From Teratosphaeria epicoccoides (lineage: Eukaryota; Ascomycota; Dothideomycetes; Mycosphaerellales; Teratosphaeriaceae), in NCBI GenBank assembly GCA_021401465.1, contig JADDMT010000206.1, positions 1-37,901 on the forward strand: a stretch of DNA of 37,901 nucleotides. The letters are read 5' to 3'. A program made the position numbers and the translations under genes. Within the stretch, counting starts at the first letter, position 1; the number at the start of each line of letters is the position of its first letter. This document shows, in pieces, positions 1-9,824 of this stretch. Below the pieces are notes generated by a model that was not told the origin of the DNA, did not search any database, and worked only from the letters and a program-made list of their open reading frames with translations.

Positions 1-33
1 GCTCCTAGGCCCGTGCTAGTGCGTCCCTTGCCA

Positions 34-42
34 TATAAAAAG
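34..42 (+). promoter_or_regulatory. TATA box of the antisense gene in element A
   Basis: TATAAAAAG on the plus strand, followed by about 100 bases rich in C and T (43-150), as is common between TATA and start codon in fungal genes. It lies about 193 bp upstream of the ATG at 235 and points against the transcription of element A. Its role as a promoter is inferred from sequence and position only. Confidence 0.5.
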
Positions 43-234
43 CGCCCTTCGCTATCGCTCTTGCTTCCTTTCTCTCACATGCTCACTTAAAACCGTAAGC
101 CCCCCCCTCTTCTTTCTCCTACCCTCTAGCCTTTTCTCCGGGATTCCGGGCGATACTAACTAGAACCAGATGGCCCCTACTATCCACTACGTCGACTGCG
201 CCCTCCGGGGCGTAGATTACGTCCCCTAATCGGT

Positions 235-972
235 ATGTTAAGGAGTCCTCGTCGTTGTGCCTAGCTTCAGCTAATGAATCTGCCTAGTCTACCTGAGCCC
301 GCGCCTGCTAGCGCTGCGCTAGCAAGCGCCTAAACTGTAAAGCCCTGTACGCGTTGCTCGGTGTCCGCGCAAAATGCTCCGCTAACTCGGCTAGCCCCGC
401 CCTCGCCCACGTCTCCTACGCCTCCTAGACCCGTTCCCAGGACGCCGACAGGTATAAGCCGTTCCCTAGGAGGTTTTGCACGGCTAACATCGCGGCAGCG
501 CCGCCGCGCATAACGACCTGGCGAAGGTCCTCAAGGCCTGGCGGGCCTTAGGGCCTTTGCAGTCGGCGGGTCTGCTGTCTAGGTATGTTCCATTAGTGTC
601 CTCCAGGATTCCGCCGCTAACCTCGAGCAGCGTCGTGGCCTAGGAGGTCATAGGGACCGTAGGTGCCGCTATCGCCTAGTAGGGCCTCCTGCGAGTTCAT
701 CCCGTACTCCGTGTGTTTCTGCGCGCTAACAGTTCGGAAGGTCTAGGGGCGTTCCCCTGGCGCTTACCCTAGGTAGGCAGCGGGAGAACGTTGCCGGTAA
801 GGGCGAGAGCCCTCGTCGCCGTCAGTCCGGCGCTGCTGCCCAGGGCTCCGACCGAGAGGCCGGGGACTCTGACGGCAGCCCGGTCGGCGAGTCTAGGGGG
901 TCCGGCGAGGGCCCCTCGGGCGACAGGGGGGCTGGCCCCGCCAGTGAGGCCCCTGGTGACAATCCCGCCTGA
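235..972 (+). pseudogene. Antisense reading frame downstream of pol in element A
   Basis: A frame of about 246 codons running from ATG 235 to TGA 970-972, opposite to gag-pol. It is interrupted mainly by TAG/TAA, the RIP-type stops seen throughout the window, which suggests it was once a protein-coding gene. The N-terminal part has a CxxC motif (Pro-Cys-Thr-Arg-Cys near 349-363). A proline- and arginine-rich middle follows, then a Gly/Ser/Asp/Glu-rich tail (about 850-970). No family is recognised. It ends about 240 bp from the pol stop, so the two genes are convergent. The minus strand across 769-1071 is also open, but I take that as the GC-rich shadow of this frame. The start is uncertain: the frame is open from 160 but has no earlier in-frame ATG. 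Confidence 0.6.
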
Positions 973-1214
973 TTGTCGCCAGGGTCCTCCATCCTCGGCA
1001 CAGGGGCCCGCGGCTAGGGGGGTTTTTCTTCTTTTCTTTCTTTTGTTGTATAAATAGCTACCTAATGTCAATTTTTTTCTCTAACTTTGTCCTTTCCTAA
1101 ACGCCTGTACTCCTCGTTACGAATGCTGGACTCCCTTTGTTAGGTCCTACATCTCGCTTCCTTTTTCTTCTTGTCCTACCTCTCTCTAGGGCCGTCGTTG
1201 TTCTCCGCGCTTCC

Positions 1215-4200
1215 CTAAGCCCGCTCGAAGCGGTCTATTGCTTCGGTGTCTATTAGGTTTTCTAGGGGCTCCCATGTAGGTTTATAGTACCCTGACCATT
1301 TCACTAGGACCTCGCGTCCTCTCCCCCTTCTCTTGTCCCTCGCGCAGAGTATCTCTTCTACTAACTACTCTTCATGCGACTTAAACAGAAGGGGGTCTGG
1401 CTGTTCGTCGTCGTTCTCCTGCCTAGGCATAGGGTCCTTGCCCGCTAGTCTTAGCAGGTCGGTATGGAACACTAGGTATATGTTATTTAGGAGCCTAGTC
1501 AAGCGGATGGAGACCGGTAATAACACCTCGGCTACCATGTACTTCGCATGCTTGGCGTCCAAGCTTTTCTTGGGTCTCTCTGTAGTGTAGTTCCGTAGAT
1601 CTAGCTAGACCTTGTTACTGACTTTATAAATTAGGGCGGGGTTCTGGCGTTTATTAGCAGACTCCTCCTGTTCCTGCGCGGAAGCCGCCATTGTTGCTTG
1701 GCAGATTCCTGTTATGTCCCGAATCTTTCCTACAAACGTCTTTGCCCTCTCGGCTGCCTTTAACGGGCTAGGCCCTACGGGGTCCTCGGTTAAAGGTATG
1801 GGGCCCTGTGCTTCGTAGCCGTAGGTGGCGAAGAAGGGGCTCATGCTAATTCCCGAATGATACCTCCCGTTTAGCGCCAGTTGAGCCACGGGGAGCCATC
1901 GCTTCTAGTCGGATTGCTCATGGTTGATATAGTTCTAGAGGTACGCTTGTACTTCTTAGTTCAGGCGTTTAGGGCCTCTATCTGTTTGTAGGTAGTACGC
2001 GGAGCTTAACCGCTAGGACACGCCCATTCCTTTACAGAAGGTCGTCTAGAAGGTGCTAGTCTAGTTAGTGCCCCGGTCGCTCGTAATAGCCGTCGGCATT
2101 CCATGGTACCGGGCCTAGCAATCCATGAACTTCTCCGCGTACTCCTCGGCTTTCATGCTAGGCATCGCCTGCAAAACTACGTACTTGCATAGGCGATCCT
2201 TGATAACCTATAGGTATCGACATCCCTCGGAGTCAGGCAAGTCTGTCATGAAGTCCATGGAGATCTCCTAGAAGAATCTGTCGGGAACCGGTAATAGCTT
2301 CAGCAGTCTATGCTTGTGCTCTCTCTACACTTTGTTGCGACCGTAGTAGTCGCAGTTCCTCAGGAACCGCCAGACATGCTTAGACAGTAACGGCTAGTAG
2401 AAGTCGCGCCCTAGGATCATCGTCGTGGCGTCCCGTCCTGGGTGCCCGTATACCGTAGCGTCATGCACGGACTAAATGAGCTTCGTCCTAAGCATGTCGT
2501 TACTTTCGTCGTTAGAGTCCGGGGTCTCGCCCCCGGGCTGACTGTCGTTTGCTCCTAGGACCCATAGTTTGTCGCGGTATCGCAGGAAGCCCCTCTTGTC
2601 GATCTTGTAGTCCCCTGCTTGTAGTTTCAGCCTCGCTCCGGCTAGTAGCGCCCGGGAGCCGCTCTTTACTGCTTTCAACACCGTCGAGTACAGCTCGTCT
2701 TTCTCTACTGTGGCTGTCCATAGGTCATTAAGGGTGCTGTCCTGGAACGGCCCCATGGGCTCCCGGTTAGAGGTTGCGGAGTTAGCGAATTGCTGTTCGT
2801 CCTCTACAGTAGTAGGTAACAGGCCGATCGGGGTAATCGGTACGACGTCCCTGCTCTCATCCACGGGGTCCGGCTAACTCTCCATGACTTCTAGGTCTAA
2901 AAACCTCCTAAACCGTGATTCCTTATCTTCCGCTCCTAGCGTGTCCTGTTCTCGTCTCGACAGCGCGTCTGGGACTACTCCTTCGGCGCCTAGGCGATAT
3001 ACCAGGGAAAACTAGAATTGCGCGAGGGTTTCGTACTACCGTATCTGCCGCTCGGACAGCTGTCGCTTGACCATGAAGTACTCCAGGTTTTTGTGGTCCG
3101 TGAGAATAGTGAAGGGCCTACACGACTTCAGCTCAGGGCCCCAGAACTTCAGACTAGATATCACGGCTAGCATCTCTTTGTCATGGATGTCGTAATTAAT
3201 CTCCGCCTTGTTAAGTTTCTGCGAGAAGAAGCCTACTAGTCTCCAGACTCCGTTGTTTTCTTGCAGGAGAGCCGCCCCTAACGCAAACCCGCTGCAGTCG
3301 GTCTCTAAAAAGGTCGGCAGCTCCGGGTTCTATTAAGAAAGGACTAGCGCTAAACAGAACTTCGCTTTTAGCGTTCTAAACGCGGACTCCTCGAGTTCCC
3401 CCTAGGAGAACGGTCTGCCCTTCCCTGTAAGCGCCGTCAAGGGCCTGGCCGTCTTCGAGTAGTTCGGGATGAACATCCTGTAGTAGTTAGCGAAGCCGAG
3501 GAATCTACGGACTTCCTTTTGTGTTTTTGGTCGCTCCTAGTTACGCACGGCCTCTACCTTTTCTGGCTCGGTCCCTACGCCTTTTCCGTCGGCATGTATT
3601 ATGAACCCTAGGTACTTGATATCCTTTTTGGCGAACTCGCTCTTCCTGGGGTCAAGGTAGAGGCCCCTGTCCTAGAGCTTCCGGAGTACTCGCGTTACTT
3701 TAGCGAAATGGTCTTCTCGCGAACCGCCACTGTATATGATGACGTCGTCCATGTACGCGGAGGCGCAGTCGTCTAATTCCTCGCGTAGCAGTATGTTGAT
3801 ATATCGTTGGAACGTTGCTAGAGCCCCGGATAAACCGAACGGACACACTAGCCATTCAAATGAACCGAACCTCGTGCGAAAGGCTGTCTTGTACTCATGG
3901 CCTTTTGCCATACGGATTTAGTAGAAGGCCGACACTACATCTACCTTAGTGAGCTACCAGGCGCCCGTGAGGTTCCTCAAGGTCTCCGGTATCAACGGGA
4001 GGGGGTACCTATCTTGCTTTGTGATCGCGTTAAGGGCGCGGTAATTGCAGCAGAACCGGAGCCCTCCCCCTAGCTTCCGGACAAAGAGCACGGGAGCCGC
4101 AGCCTCTGAGTTAGTAGGCCGAATGAATCCCTTCCCTAACAGTTCGTCTAAGGACTTCCTTAAAACTAGTAGTTCCTCCTTCGACATGCCGTACAGGGGC

Positions 4201-4919
4201 CCCTACGGCAGAGCCGGCTAGGATCCATCTAGTTCTTCGCGGAGTTCGATGCGGTAGTCGATGCCAGGGCGGTGTGGCGCTAATTTTTCCGCTTCCTGGC
4301 AGCAGAACAGCGGAGCCATGTGCTGAAGCTCCGGAGGTAACGCCTTCTTCAACTCGTCTAGCGTCGGATATTCCTTTGCCTTTAAGGCCTCCGCGACATC
4401 CGCTGTCGCGGTCGCGTATACCCGGGTAAAGTTCCCGCGGTCCTCGTATTCTCGGTAGTTCCGTCCTTCGTTTATCTACCGTCCCGCTCTTCTATGCTAA
4501 TACCGACGCCTTTCTGGCGCGGTCCGCACTTTATTGTGAGCCTTCTAGGGGTTCCCTAGTATCAGGGGGAAGGCTAGATCCTTTACTACGTATGCGTACA
4601 CTAGTTGCTAGAACCCCTCGATTTCCATCCGGAAGGCGACTACTCCTTCTACCGCGGAGTCTCGCATCGACGCTGTTGCGCCCCTCGCTATGCGTGACTC
4701 CTTGCTTATTAAGCTCAAGCCGAGACCTTTTGCTAGGTCTCCGTTAATTGCAGCGTAGCATTAGCACCCTTCATCGATGAGAGCTGATGTCCTGGTATTA
4801 TTTGCCAGGACTACATTAGTATAGATCAGGTTCCTGTCCATGGATCCCTTAACTCTCTCCTATCCTTCTGCTAATGTCTCCGTTACTCCCGCTTCCTGAC
4901 TCCGAGCAGGAGTCAATCT
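1215..4919 (-). pseudogene. pol: Pol polyprotein of element A (PR-RT-RH-IN-chromodomain)
   Basis: One continuous frame entered by -1 frameshift at 4919. The retropepsin-like segment has Leu-Ile-Asp-Glu-Gly near 4781-4767. Reverse transcriptase spans about 4190-3480, with an intact YMDD box near 3760-3740. RNase H spans about 3360-2900 and keeps its Glu-Thr-Asp motif near 3305-3295. The integrase zinc domain is at about 2470-2330, with its two His present but one Cys now Tyr. The integrase core runs from about 2250 to 1880, and the expected catalytic Glu is Lys (AAA at 1970-1968). A well-kept chromodomain lies at about 1375-1210 (VKWSGY, then TWEP). Interruptions are almost all TAG at Gln or Trp sites. 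The exact stop is unclear, because TAG at 1217 could itself be a former CAG; later in-frame stops are near 1180, 1140 and 1065. The element is non-functional as it stands. Confidence 0.88.
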
Positions 4920-4925
4920 TTTCCC
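4897..4925 (-). promoter_or_regulatory. -1 ribosomal frameshift signal between gag and pol
   Basis: Reading the minus strand, the gag frame runs G-GGA-AAA (4925-4919), an X-XXY-YYZ slippery heptamer in the correct phase. It is followed by the codon GAT and then the gag stop TGA (4915-4913). After a three-base spacer comes a perfect hairpin: TGACTCC (4915-4909), loop TGCTC, GGAGTCA (4903-4897). A -1 slip makes the next codon start at 4919, which is the frame that contains protease, RT and integrase (first bases at positions congruent to 2 modulo 3). Phase, gag stop, stem-loop and the target frame all agree. Function is inferred; the spacer is a little short compared with typical sites. Confidence 0.75.
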
Positions 4926-6118
4926 GAGTTGTTCCTCCTAGGTTCCTCTGCCATTCCATCGTCCTCTAGCGATGGCGACACTCTAGTCGTATTGATCCGG
5001 GCTAGGGGTGTGGCCGAGGCGTAGGGACACCCCTTGACTTAATGTCTAGACGCTCCGTAGCGGTAGCACAGGTTATTCTCCTGGCGTTTCTCTCTCTCCG
5101 TGGCGTCTACCTATCTGGCGCGTCGTTTCCCCCCGTTGTTTTGTCGGGGTCCTTTGCCGTCATATCGGTCTCCTGCAGTACGAGTCGGTACTATGACCGT
5201 ATCCCTATCCGCGTCTATTCGGGATCCGACTCCGGGGTTAGGCACTTGCACGGCAGCCGTAGGAATACCTTCGGAGTCCTTGTTCTTGTCTCTTAACCAC
5301 CTCCTATAGGCCGCCTTGAACTGGTCGGTTGCCTCGGAGTTTGTCATGACCCTTTCGACCTCCTCCGCAAACGCGTAGTAGTCCCCCTTGTCTCTCACGT
5401 TCGCCATGTACATCCTGGCAGGGTTCGAAAACGAATTCTTGAGGTATCCGATCTTCGCGTCATCCGTCTACTAGTCTCCTCCTGCGGACAGCAGGAGTTC
5501 GTCGAATTCTAGCTAGTGCTCGTGCCATAGTTAGCCTGCCGCGTGTCGGAGGTTCGTGAGCTGTTCCAGAGCTCTCGCCGTCTCGTTACTGTCCGCGAAC
5601 ATGGCCTCGAGTTACGTGAGGAAAGCTTCGGGGTCCTTCGCTCTGTCCGGGCCTCCTTTCTCCCAGAAATGGCGCATCCGGGCGCGCTGGCGAGCGGGGA
5701 GGGTGTCGTAGATCGTGTTCTAGTAATAATCCGCGCCTATCAGGGGTTTTACCCTAGAGCGCGCCCTGAACGAACTCCTAATACGGAGCAGGTAATCCCT
5801 GAACGATTCGGCTTTTCCGTCCCACGTTAGTAGCCTCTATTCTCGGGGTACCGTCGGTTCTACGACGGAGTTCGCACGCGTTACTACGGCTAGCGCGTCC
5901 ACGAGGGTCTTTAGTAGCTCCTCCGACAGGACGCCTAGGTTCTGTCGCTGTCGGGACTCCGATTCATTTAACGCGGCCCTCGTGGCTGTCAGCTCGGCCA
6001 TAATTTGCTGTTGCTAGGTGTGCATTCCCTCGACGACACGACGCATTTCTGCTAACGCTTCCTCGTTCGTGGATCCTTCGGACACTAGGGTTAATTGGCT
6101 GGGGGACGGCCTATCCAT
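4913..6118 (-). pseudogene. gag: Gag of element A
   Basis: Starts at ATG 6118-6116, 22 bases inside the LTR, and runs about 400 codons to TGA 4915-4913. The N-terminal third is charged and helical in character. A capsid-like central region follows (about 5840-5330), rich in Trp/Tyr and Arg, then a basic stretch (about 5160-5110). Near the end there is a CCHC zinc knuckle (about 5060-5010) with spacing C-x2-C-x4-H-x4-C, in which the second Cys is now Tyr (TGC to TAC). TAG occurs where Gln or Trp would be expected. Gag would coat the element RNA in a cytoplasmic virus-like particle. It is followed by the frameshift signal into pol. Confidence 0.85.
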
Positions 6119-6128
6119 GGTGAAATTG

Positions 6129-6139
6129 ATCGTACTTAA
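6129..6139 (-). promoter_or_regulatory. Self-primer binding site of element A
   Basis: On the minus strand the bases directly after the LTR read TTAAGTACGAT. The last nine are the exact reverse complement of ATCGTACTT inside the LTR (6195-6187); the tenth pair would be G-U. This is the arrangement of Tf1-type self-priming, where the mRNA 5' end folds back to prime minus-strand synthesis. I see no match to the 3' end of a common tRNA. Confidence 0.65.
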
Positions 6140-6301
6140 TGTCACGGGTGAACAGCGTATACACAGGGGTTCATGTGGTATTCAACAAGTACGATGGGGA
6201 GAGAAGGACTATCTGCCAGCTGTCCGGTCTTTTATAGCCGGCTTCGTCAGGGGTCGCACAGGCCCTAGCCTGTGCCAAGACTCAGGGCTTCGCCCTTCAC
6301 A
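6140..6301 (-). repeat. 5' LTR of element A (162 bp)
   Basis: On the minus strand the LTR begins TGTGAAGGGCG at 6301 and ends CCCGTGACA at 6140, giving TG...CA termini with a TGT...ACA inverted end. It holds a TATAAAAG box (6236-6229). A putative transcription start about 41 bases downstream, at 6195, begins ATCGTACTT. To its right the integrase frame of element C resumes without a gap, which fixes the outer edge. The matching LTR is outside the window, so length and ends rest on this copy only. Confidence 0.75.
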
Positions 6302-7221
6302 GTCTTCTATAGCTAATCTATATGCTATCTGAAAAGGCGAGAGTCCTGTCAACTCTACTAGCGTACTATTATACGCGAGCTATGCTATTAGTAACAACTC
6401 TACCTAGTTGTTCTAGTCCCTATTTACATAGGATCGAAGGTACTATTCTAACGTCTAATTTAGACGTTCTGTCTGTCTATCTGTCTAAGGGTAGAAGGAA
6501 GTACTTAGTCAATGTTTAACCTAGAATTGTCTCATTAGGGCTCTCTAGAAGTTAGAGGTAAACATGGATCCCTGATCTGTTACTAGGTCCTATAGCATGC
6601 TATGTAGTACTACTACCTATTTGATGAAGACATACGCGATATCTTTAGTCTTAAAGTCTTCGCGGTAAGGGATAAACTTCCTAAACTTAGTAAATTAGTT
6701 AACTACTTAAGTAGTCGTAGTAGCCTATACAGTTTGTAATAGTCGTGCTTACTTCGTTAGCAAGTTACACATTAACGGATGTAGTCCTCGATTGCCTTGC
6801 TTATCCTAGGGAAGTAATATTCTTGTCAGAGAATTTGCTTCATTTTAGACACTCCTAGGTGTCCTGCCTAAGGTATGTCATGTTAGAGGCGTAGTAGCTC
6901 TAATCGTAAAGACATTAGTATATATACTAATCCTTAAAACAGAAGGATTCTGTCTTCGTCTTCCTAATCCTCCTGTCTATTAATGTCGTTGCGGATAGCA
7001 AGTGTAGTTAGGTTGTAGACTAGCGCGTTCTTTAGGTCGTCCTGAAATTCACTAGTCTATGTAATAGTTGTAGCCGCGAGTTAGTTAACTCCTAGCCTGC
7101 TATCGCTATTTTCCTAGAGCATAGCGTGTTTCTCCTGCTTCATGCCCTTTATGTAGTCAGTCTGGCGGCTAAGTGCATTAGCGCGTGCGTTATTAGTCCC
7201 CTTGTAATAGACGATCTTCAT
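6302..7221 (-). pseudogene. pol: Element C: RNase H-integrase fragment of another gypsy family
   Basis: Minus-strand pol fragment. From the right it has the end of RNase H (about 7221-7150, Lys-Ile-Val-Tyr-Tyr-Lys-Gly and Ala-Leu-Ser), a linker, and an integrase zinc domain (about 6890-6740; His before Leu-Gly-Val and a C-x2-C pair). The integrase core follows with Val-Thr-Asp-Gln-Gly (about 6575) and the Thr-Glu-Arg-Leu-Asn motif carrying the catalytic Glu (about 6465). The core then stops abruptly at 6302, where the LTR of element A begins. Interruptions are mostly TAG/TAA at Gln and Trp codons. RT, protease and gag are absent; on the right it abuts palindrome-rich DNA. The plus-strand frame across 6322-6519 is only a shadow of this integrase. 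Confidence 0.85.
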
Positions 7222-7504
7222 CTCGAAAACCTAACCCCTAAGTAGTACGAAGTACAAAGAGTAGACCGAGTAGAGCTAAATTAGCTAAGTAGGTGCTAGT
7301 AGTATACTAGTAGTATCTTACTAGCTCGGCCTACTCGGCCCTACTCCTAGCCACTTAATTCACGGGCTCGTTAGCCTTCCTACTCATGCCTACTTGTAGG
7401 CGTGCTTATTTAACGGCTTTCTACTTAATCGCTACTTACCTACACTTATACGCTCCTCTGACGTATACGTCTACTTAGCCCTACTCCTAGCCGTGCAATC
7501 TGGC
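7222..7504. other. Palindrome- and repeat-rich insert next to element C
   Basis: No gene is visible. The left edge reads CTCGAAAACC then CCCTAAG, and a reverse-complement version of the same edge occurs at about 20920-20942, also directly against a gypsy pol fragment. Inside are the near-palindrome GCTAGTAGTATACTAG (about 7304), the perfect 12-bp palindrome GACGTATACGTC (7460-7471) and a 15-bp direct repeat GCCCTACTCCTAGCC (7338-7352 and 7478-7492). It could be a small non-autonomous transposon or the decayed end of a larger one. Complete terminal inverted repeats were not found. Confidence 0.4.
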
Positions 7505-8990
7505 GACAGGCATCACTACTAAGTGTTAGCGATATGTAGTAGTTAGAATAAAACTTGTCTTTAGACTGCCCCCTTACATAGCTCATTTACTGTACTAGCT
7601 ACTACGCCGCTATCTCTGCGCTATAGGCAGTCTCCGAATCCTTCTATAGTCGACAGCTATAGCTTGTAAGTCATCTACATCCTCCTATGCCTTTCCTCAT
7701 ACGCTTAGAGGCGCATCTAGTCCGCAACCTATTCGACGATCTTGTCTTTAACCTCTACACTCTCTAACATTCCCTTATACTTCTTGACTACTAGAAACCG
7801 AAGTCGAGGCAGCCGAGTAGCTATAATAGTCATGTAGAGTACGAACTGCTTAGAGTACACGAAACTGCAGAGGTCTGCATTAATGTCATCTGAATTCTAG
7901 TAAATACATACATACCTGCCTGCTATGTTAGTAGTAGCTAAGTAGCTACTACGACCAAAATATGCTACTATCGAATCATATCTACCTGCTATTGCCGTAT
8001 TAAATCAGCAGGGACTATAGCTCTTACTAGCATGCTAGTCTCATAGGAGCTAAGAAACAAGTAAACCATAAGTAATACTATCTCCGCTAGCTCGCCAGAC
8101 TTTAGGAAACATGGCTAGACCCCTGTTTAGAATACTACTATGTCTCTACGCCCGCCTGCTCGCTAGCCTACTACAGCCTTAGAAACATGTGTCGAGATGC
8201 ACATATGCACTTGTTAGCGTATCTCGTTCCTCTGCACGTAGTACTAGACAATAAACGGCTTGTTTATTATGCCATTTAAAGTAGCTAAGTTGTTATAGGC
8301 TCCTATGACAACGTCGCTAAACTCGCCTTGTAGACGCTGTCTAAACTGTAGAGAGAACTCGTTGTATAATGGCTCTATGTTGTATGTATTCTACAGGCCT
8401 TAGTAGAATGCCTAGGTGTACTAGTCTTCTGTCTTGTACTCGACATTAACCTTCTTTTAGCCTGACTAATTAGCGTCTTCTGCCTTTATCATAATGAAGA
8501 CAACCTTCCTATTCCTTTTGCTCCTAAACACACAGACCCCCCTAAAACTCATCTAAGGGGCGTTAGGAGTCCCATTGTAACTGACGACAATTAGCCTGCT
8601 AAAGAAAAGCTTATATGTACCTAGCGGTCTAGTTAGTAGGACTCCGAACACCTTGTTTGTAATTAGGGGTAGTATACTATTAGCCTGCTCCCTTATCGCG
8701 CGACTCGCTATGTCCTCCCCTTTAAAGATCTTCTTAAACAGCAGGATTTTGACGCGTCTAGTAAACATGAAGTTAGTAACTAGTCGTCATATCTTAGGGT
8801 TAACTGCATACTTATTCCTATTCTAGGTTAGCCGCCTAGCGTAGCTGTCCTTATAGTTGTTATGCTAGTCGATTATCTGGCAATTCTTGCTATAGTAGGC
8901 TACTGCCTAACATTAGCACATCTTAAGCGGGCTGTTGATGCTACAATTAGCGCATTAAGCGACTATGCTAGCTATTGTCTCGAATAGTAA
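7505..8990 (-). pseudogene. Decayed gene with N-terminal MYND-like zinc finger
   Basis: A minus-strand frame open from about 8990 apart from TAG/TAA stops. Near 8940-8850 it has a MYND-type pattern: Cys-Ala-Asn-Cys, then Cys-x-Cys, then Ala-Val-Ala-Tyr-Tyr-Ser-Lys-Asn-Cys-Gln with Asp-stop-His after it. The family has Cys where the second Tyr stands and Trp where the stop stands; both are RIP-type changes. The likely ATG has become ATA. After the finger comes a frame of about 270 codons (8768 to about 7950) of no family I can name. Coding character then continues in another frame (about 7890-7505), so an intron or frameshift lies near 7900-7950. MYND fingers bind proteins; the role here is unknown. 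Confidence 0.55.
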
Positions 8991-9824
8991 GATAGAGGGT
9001 TGATTAATGTTACTACTACTTGTGTGTATTAGGCAAGTCTTTGAAGTTAGTTAATGTAATTAGTAAAGAGTTAAAGTAGAAGAGTAGTAGTAGATATAGA
9101 TATCTCTTGCTACCGAGTGCACGTGCTGCCGCCTAGCTAGCGCACATGAGGCCCTCGTAACTGCCGTCTAGATTAGTTAGCTGCTACGTGCCGCTATGTG
9201 CTACATGTAGGTAGTTATCGCTCTTAACAAAGAAGTAGCAAACATGGCGACATCTATCCTATGTAGCTATGTCTGCCAAGTGCACATGCTGCCGTCAAGC
9301 TAGTGTTAGTGTGACTATGTCGCGGTTACTACTATTCCTAATACCTCCGTATAGTAGTAGATAAGGTCCGTAGGTCGTAACCACGAGGATCATTTTTTAC
9401 TGCCTTTTAAGGCAGAATCGCCTAATATCGTGCCTTCTTCATTTAGTCATGTGCCTAGGCAGCAGTGTGTAATATACAACCGAATCTGTGATAGCGTCGC
9501 GTGCCTTCTGTTTCTAGCTATTTTTCAGGTAGCAGCGTCATGTGCCTTCTATTTCTAGTCATTTTTTAGGCAGAAGCTAATAATGTGACGATGTAACGTG
9601 TATAGTTAGCGACCATGCAGAGTACATGACCTATAGCTACTAAAATATAAAAGAAGCTTAGTACTCTAAACTTCTTTCTTTTAAACAACTACCTCATCTA
9701 GTACTTAGCTTCTTCTTTAGCATCTATACAGATACTAGCATACTAATAATACTATAGCATGTAAGCATTATATGCTTATATGACAAGACTGTAAACTAAC
9801 GTACTAGTAGAATCTAAACCTACT
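8991..9824. other. Intergenic stretch with short repeats
   Basis: No convincing gene. The left half contains Cys/His-codon-rich patches (CACGTGCTGCCG and CACATGCTGCCG around 9118 and 9282) without a long frame. The right half holds the 41-bp imperfect repeats described separately, then a TATA-like AAATATAAAAGAAG (about 9643-9656) and a pyrimidine-rich tract about 170 bp before the ATG at 9825, which could be the promoter of the next gene. Confidence 0.4.
9424..9574. repeat. 41-bp imperfect tandem repeat, two adjacent units plus one separated
   Basis: Two adjacent units (9493-9533 and 9534-9574) share the pattern AGCGTC, GTGCCTTCT, TTTCTAG, a T-run, and AGG-AGC. A third, more diverged unit of the same length (9424-9464) contains GTGCCTTCTTC, ATTTAGTCA and GGCAGCAG. 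Differences between the two adjacent units are mostly transitions. No function is evident. Confidence 0.55.

Larger units (their letters stand above)
1..6301 (-). mobile_element. Element A: Ty3/gypsy chromovirus, 3' end outside window
   Basis: Minus-strand LTR retrotransposon. From right to left it has a 5' LTR (6301-6140), a primer-binding site abutting the LTR, gag (from 6118), a -1 frameshift signal (4925-4897), pol in the order protease, reverse transcriptase, RNase H, integrase, chromodomain (to about 1215), and then a plus-strand frame (235-972) antisense to pol. No copy of the 162-bp LTR is seen near position 1, so the 3' LTR probably lies to the left of the window. The integrase-last domain order and C-terminal chromodomain are diagnostic of chromoviruses. 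Stops inside gag and pol are nearly all TAG/TAA at expected Gln or Trp positions, so the copy is dead through RIP-type transitions rather than indels. It is inserted into the integrase of element C at 6302. Confidence 0.88.

Noticed and set aside
769..1071. Minus-strand 100-codon frame
   Set aside because: Out of frame with pol and opposite to the better-supported plus-strand antisense gene; GC-rich shadow.
5042..5309. Plus-strand frames over gag of element A
   Set aside because: They lie opposite the gag frame that carries the zinc knuckle and share no family signal.
6129..6139. tRNA-primed binding site in element A
   Set aside because: No TGG-type start next to the LTR as in most tRNA-primed elements; complementarity to the LTR itself is better.
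9424..9574. CRISPR-like array
   Set aside because: Only three imperfect units, two of them directly adjacent without spacers; eukaryotic context.
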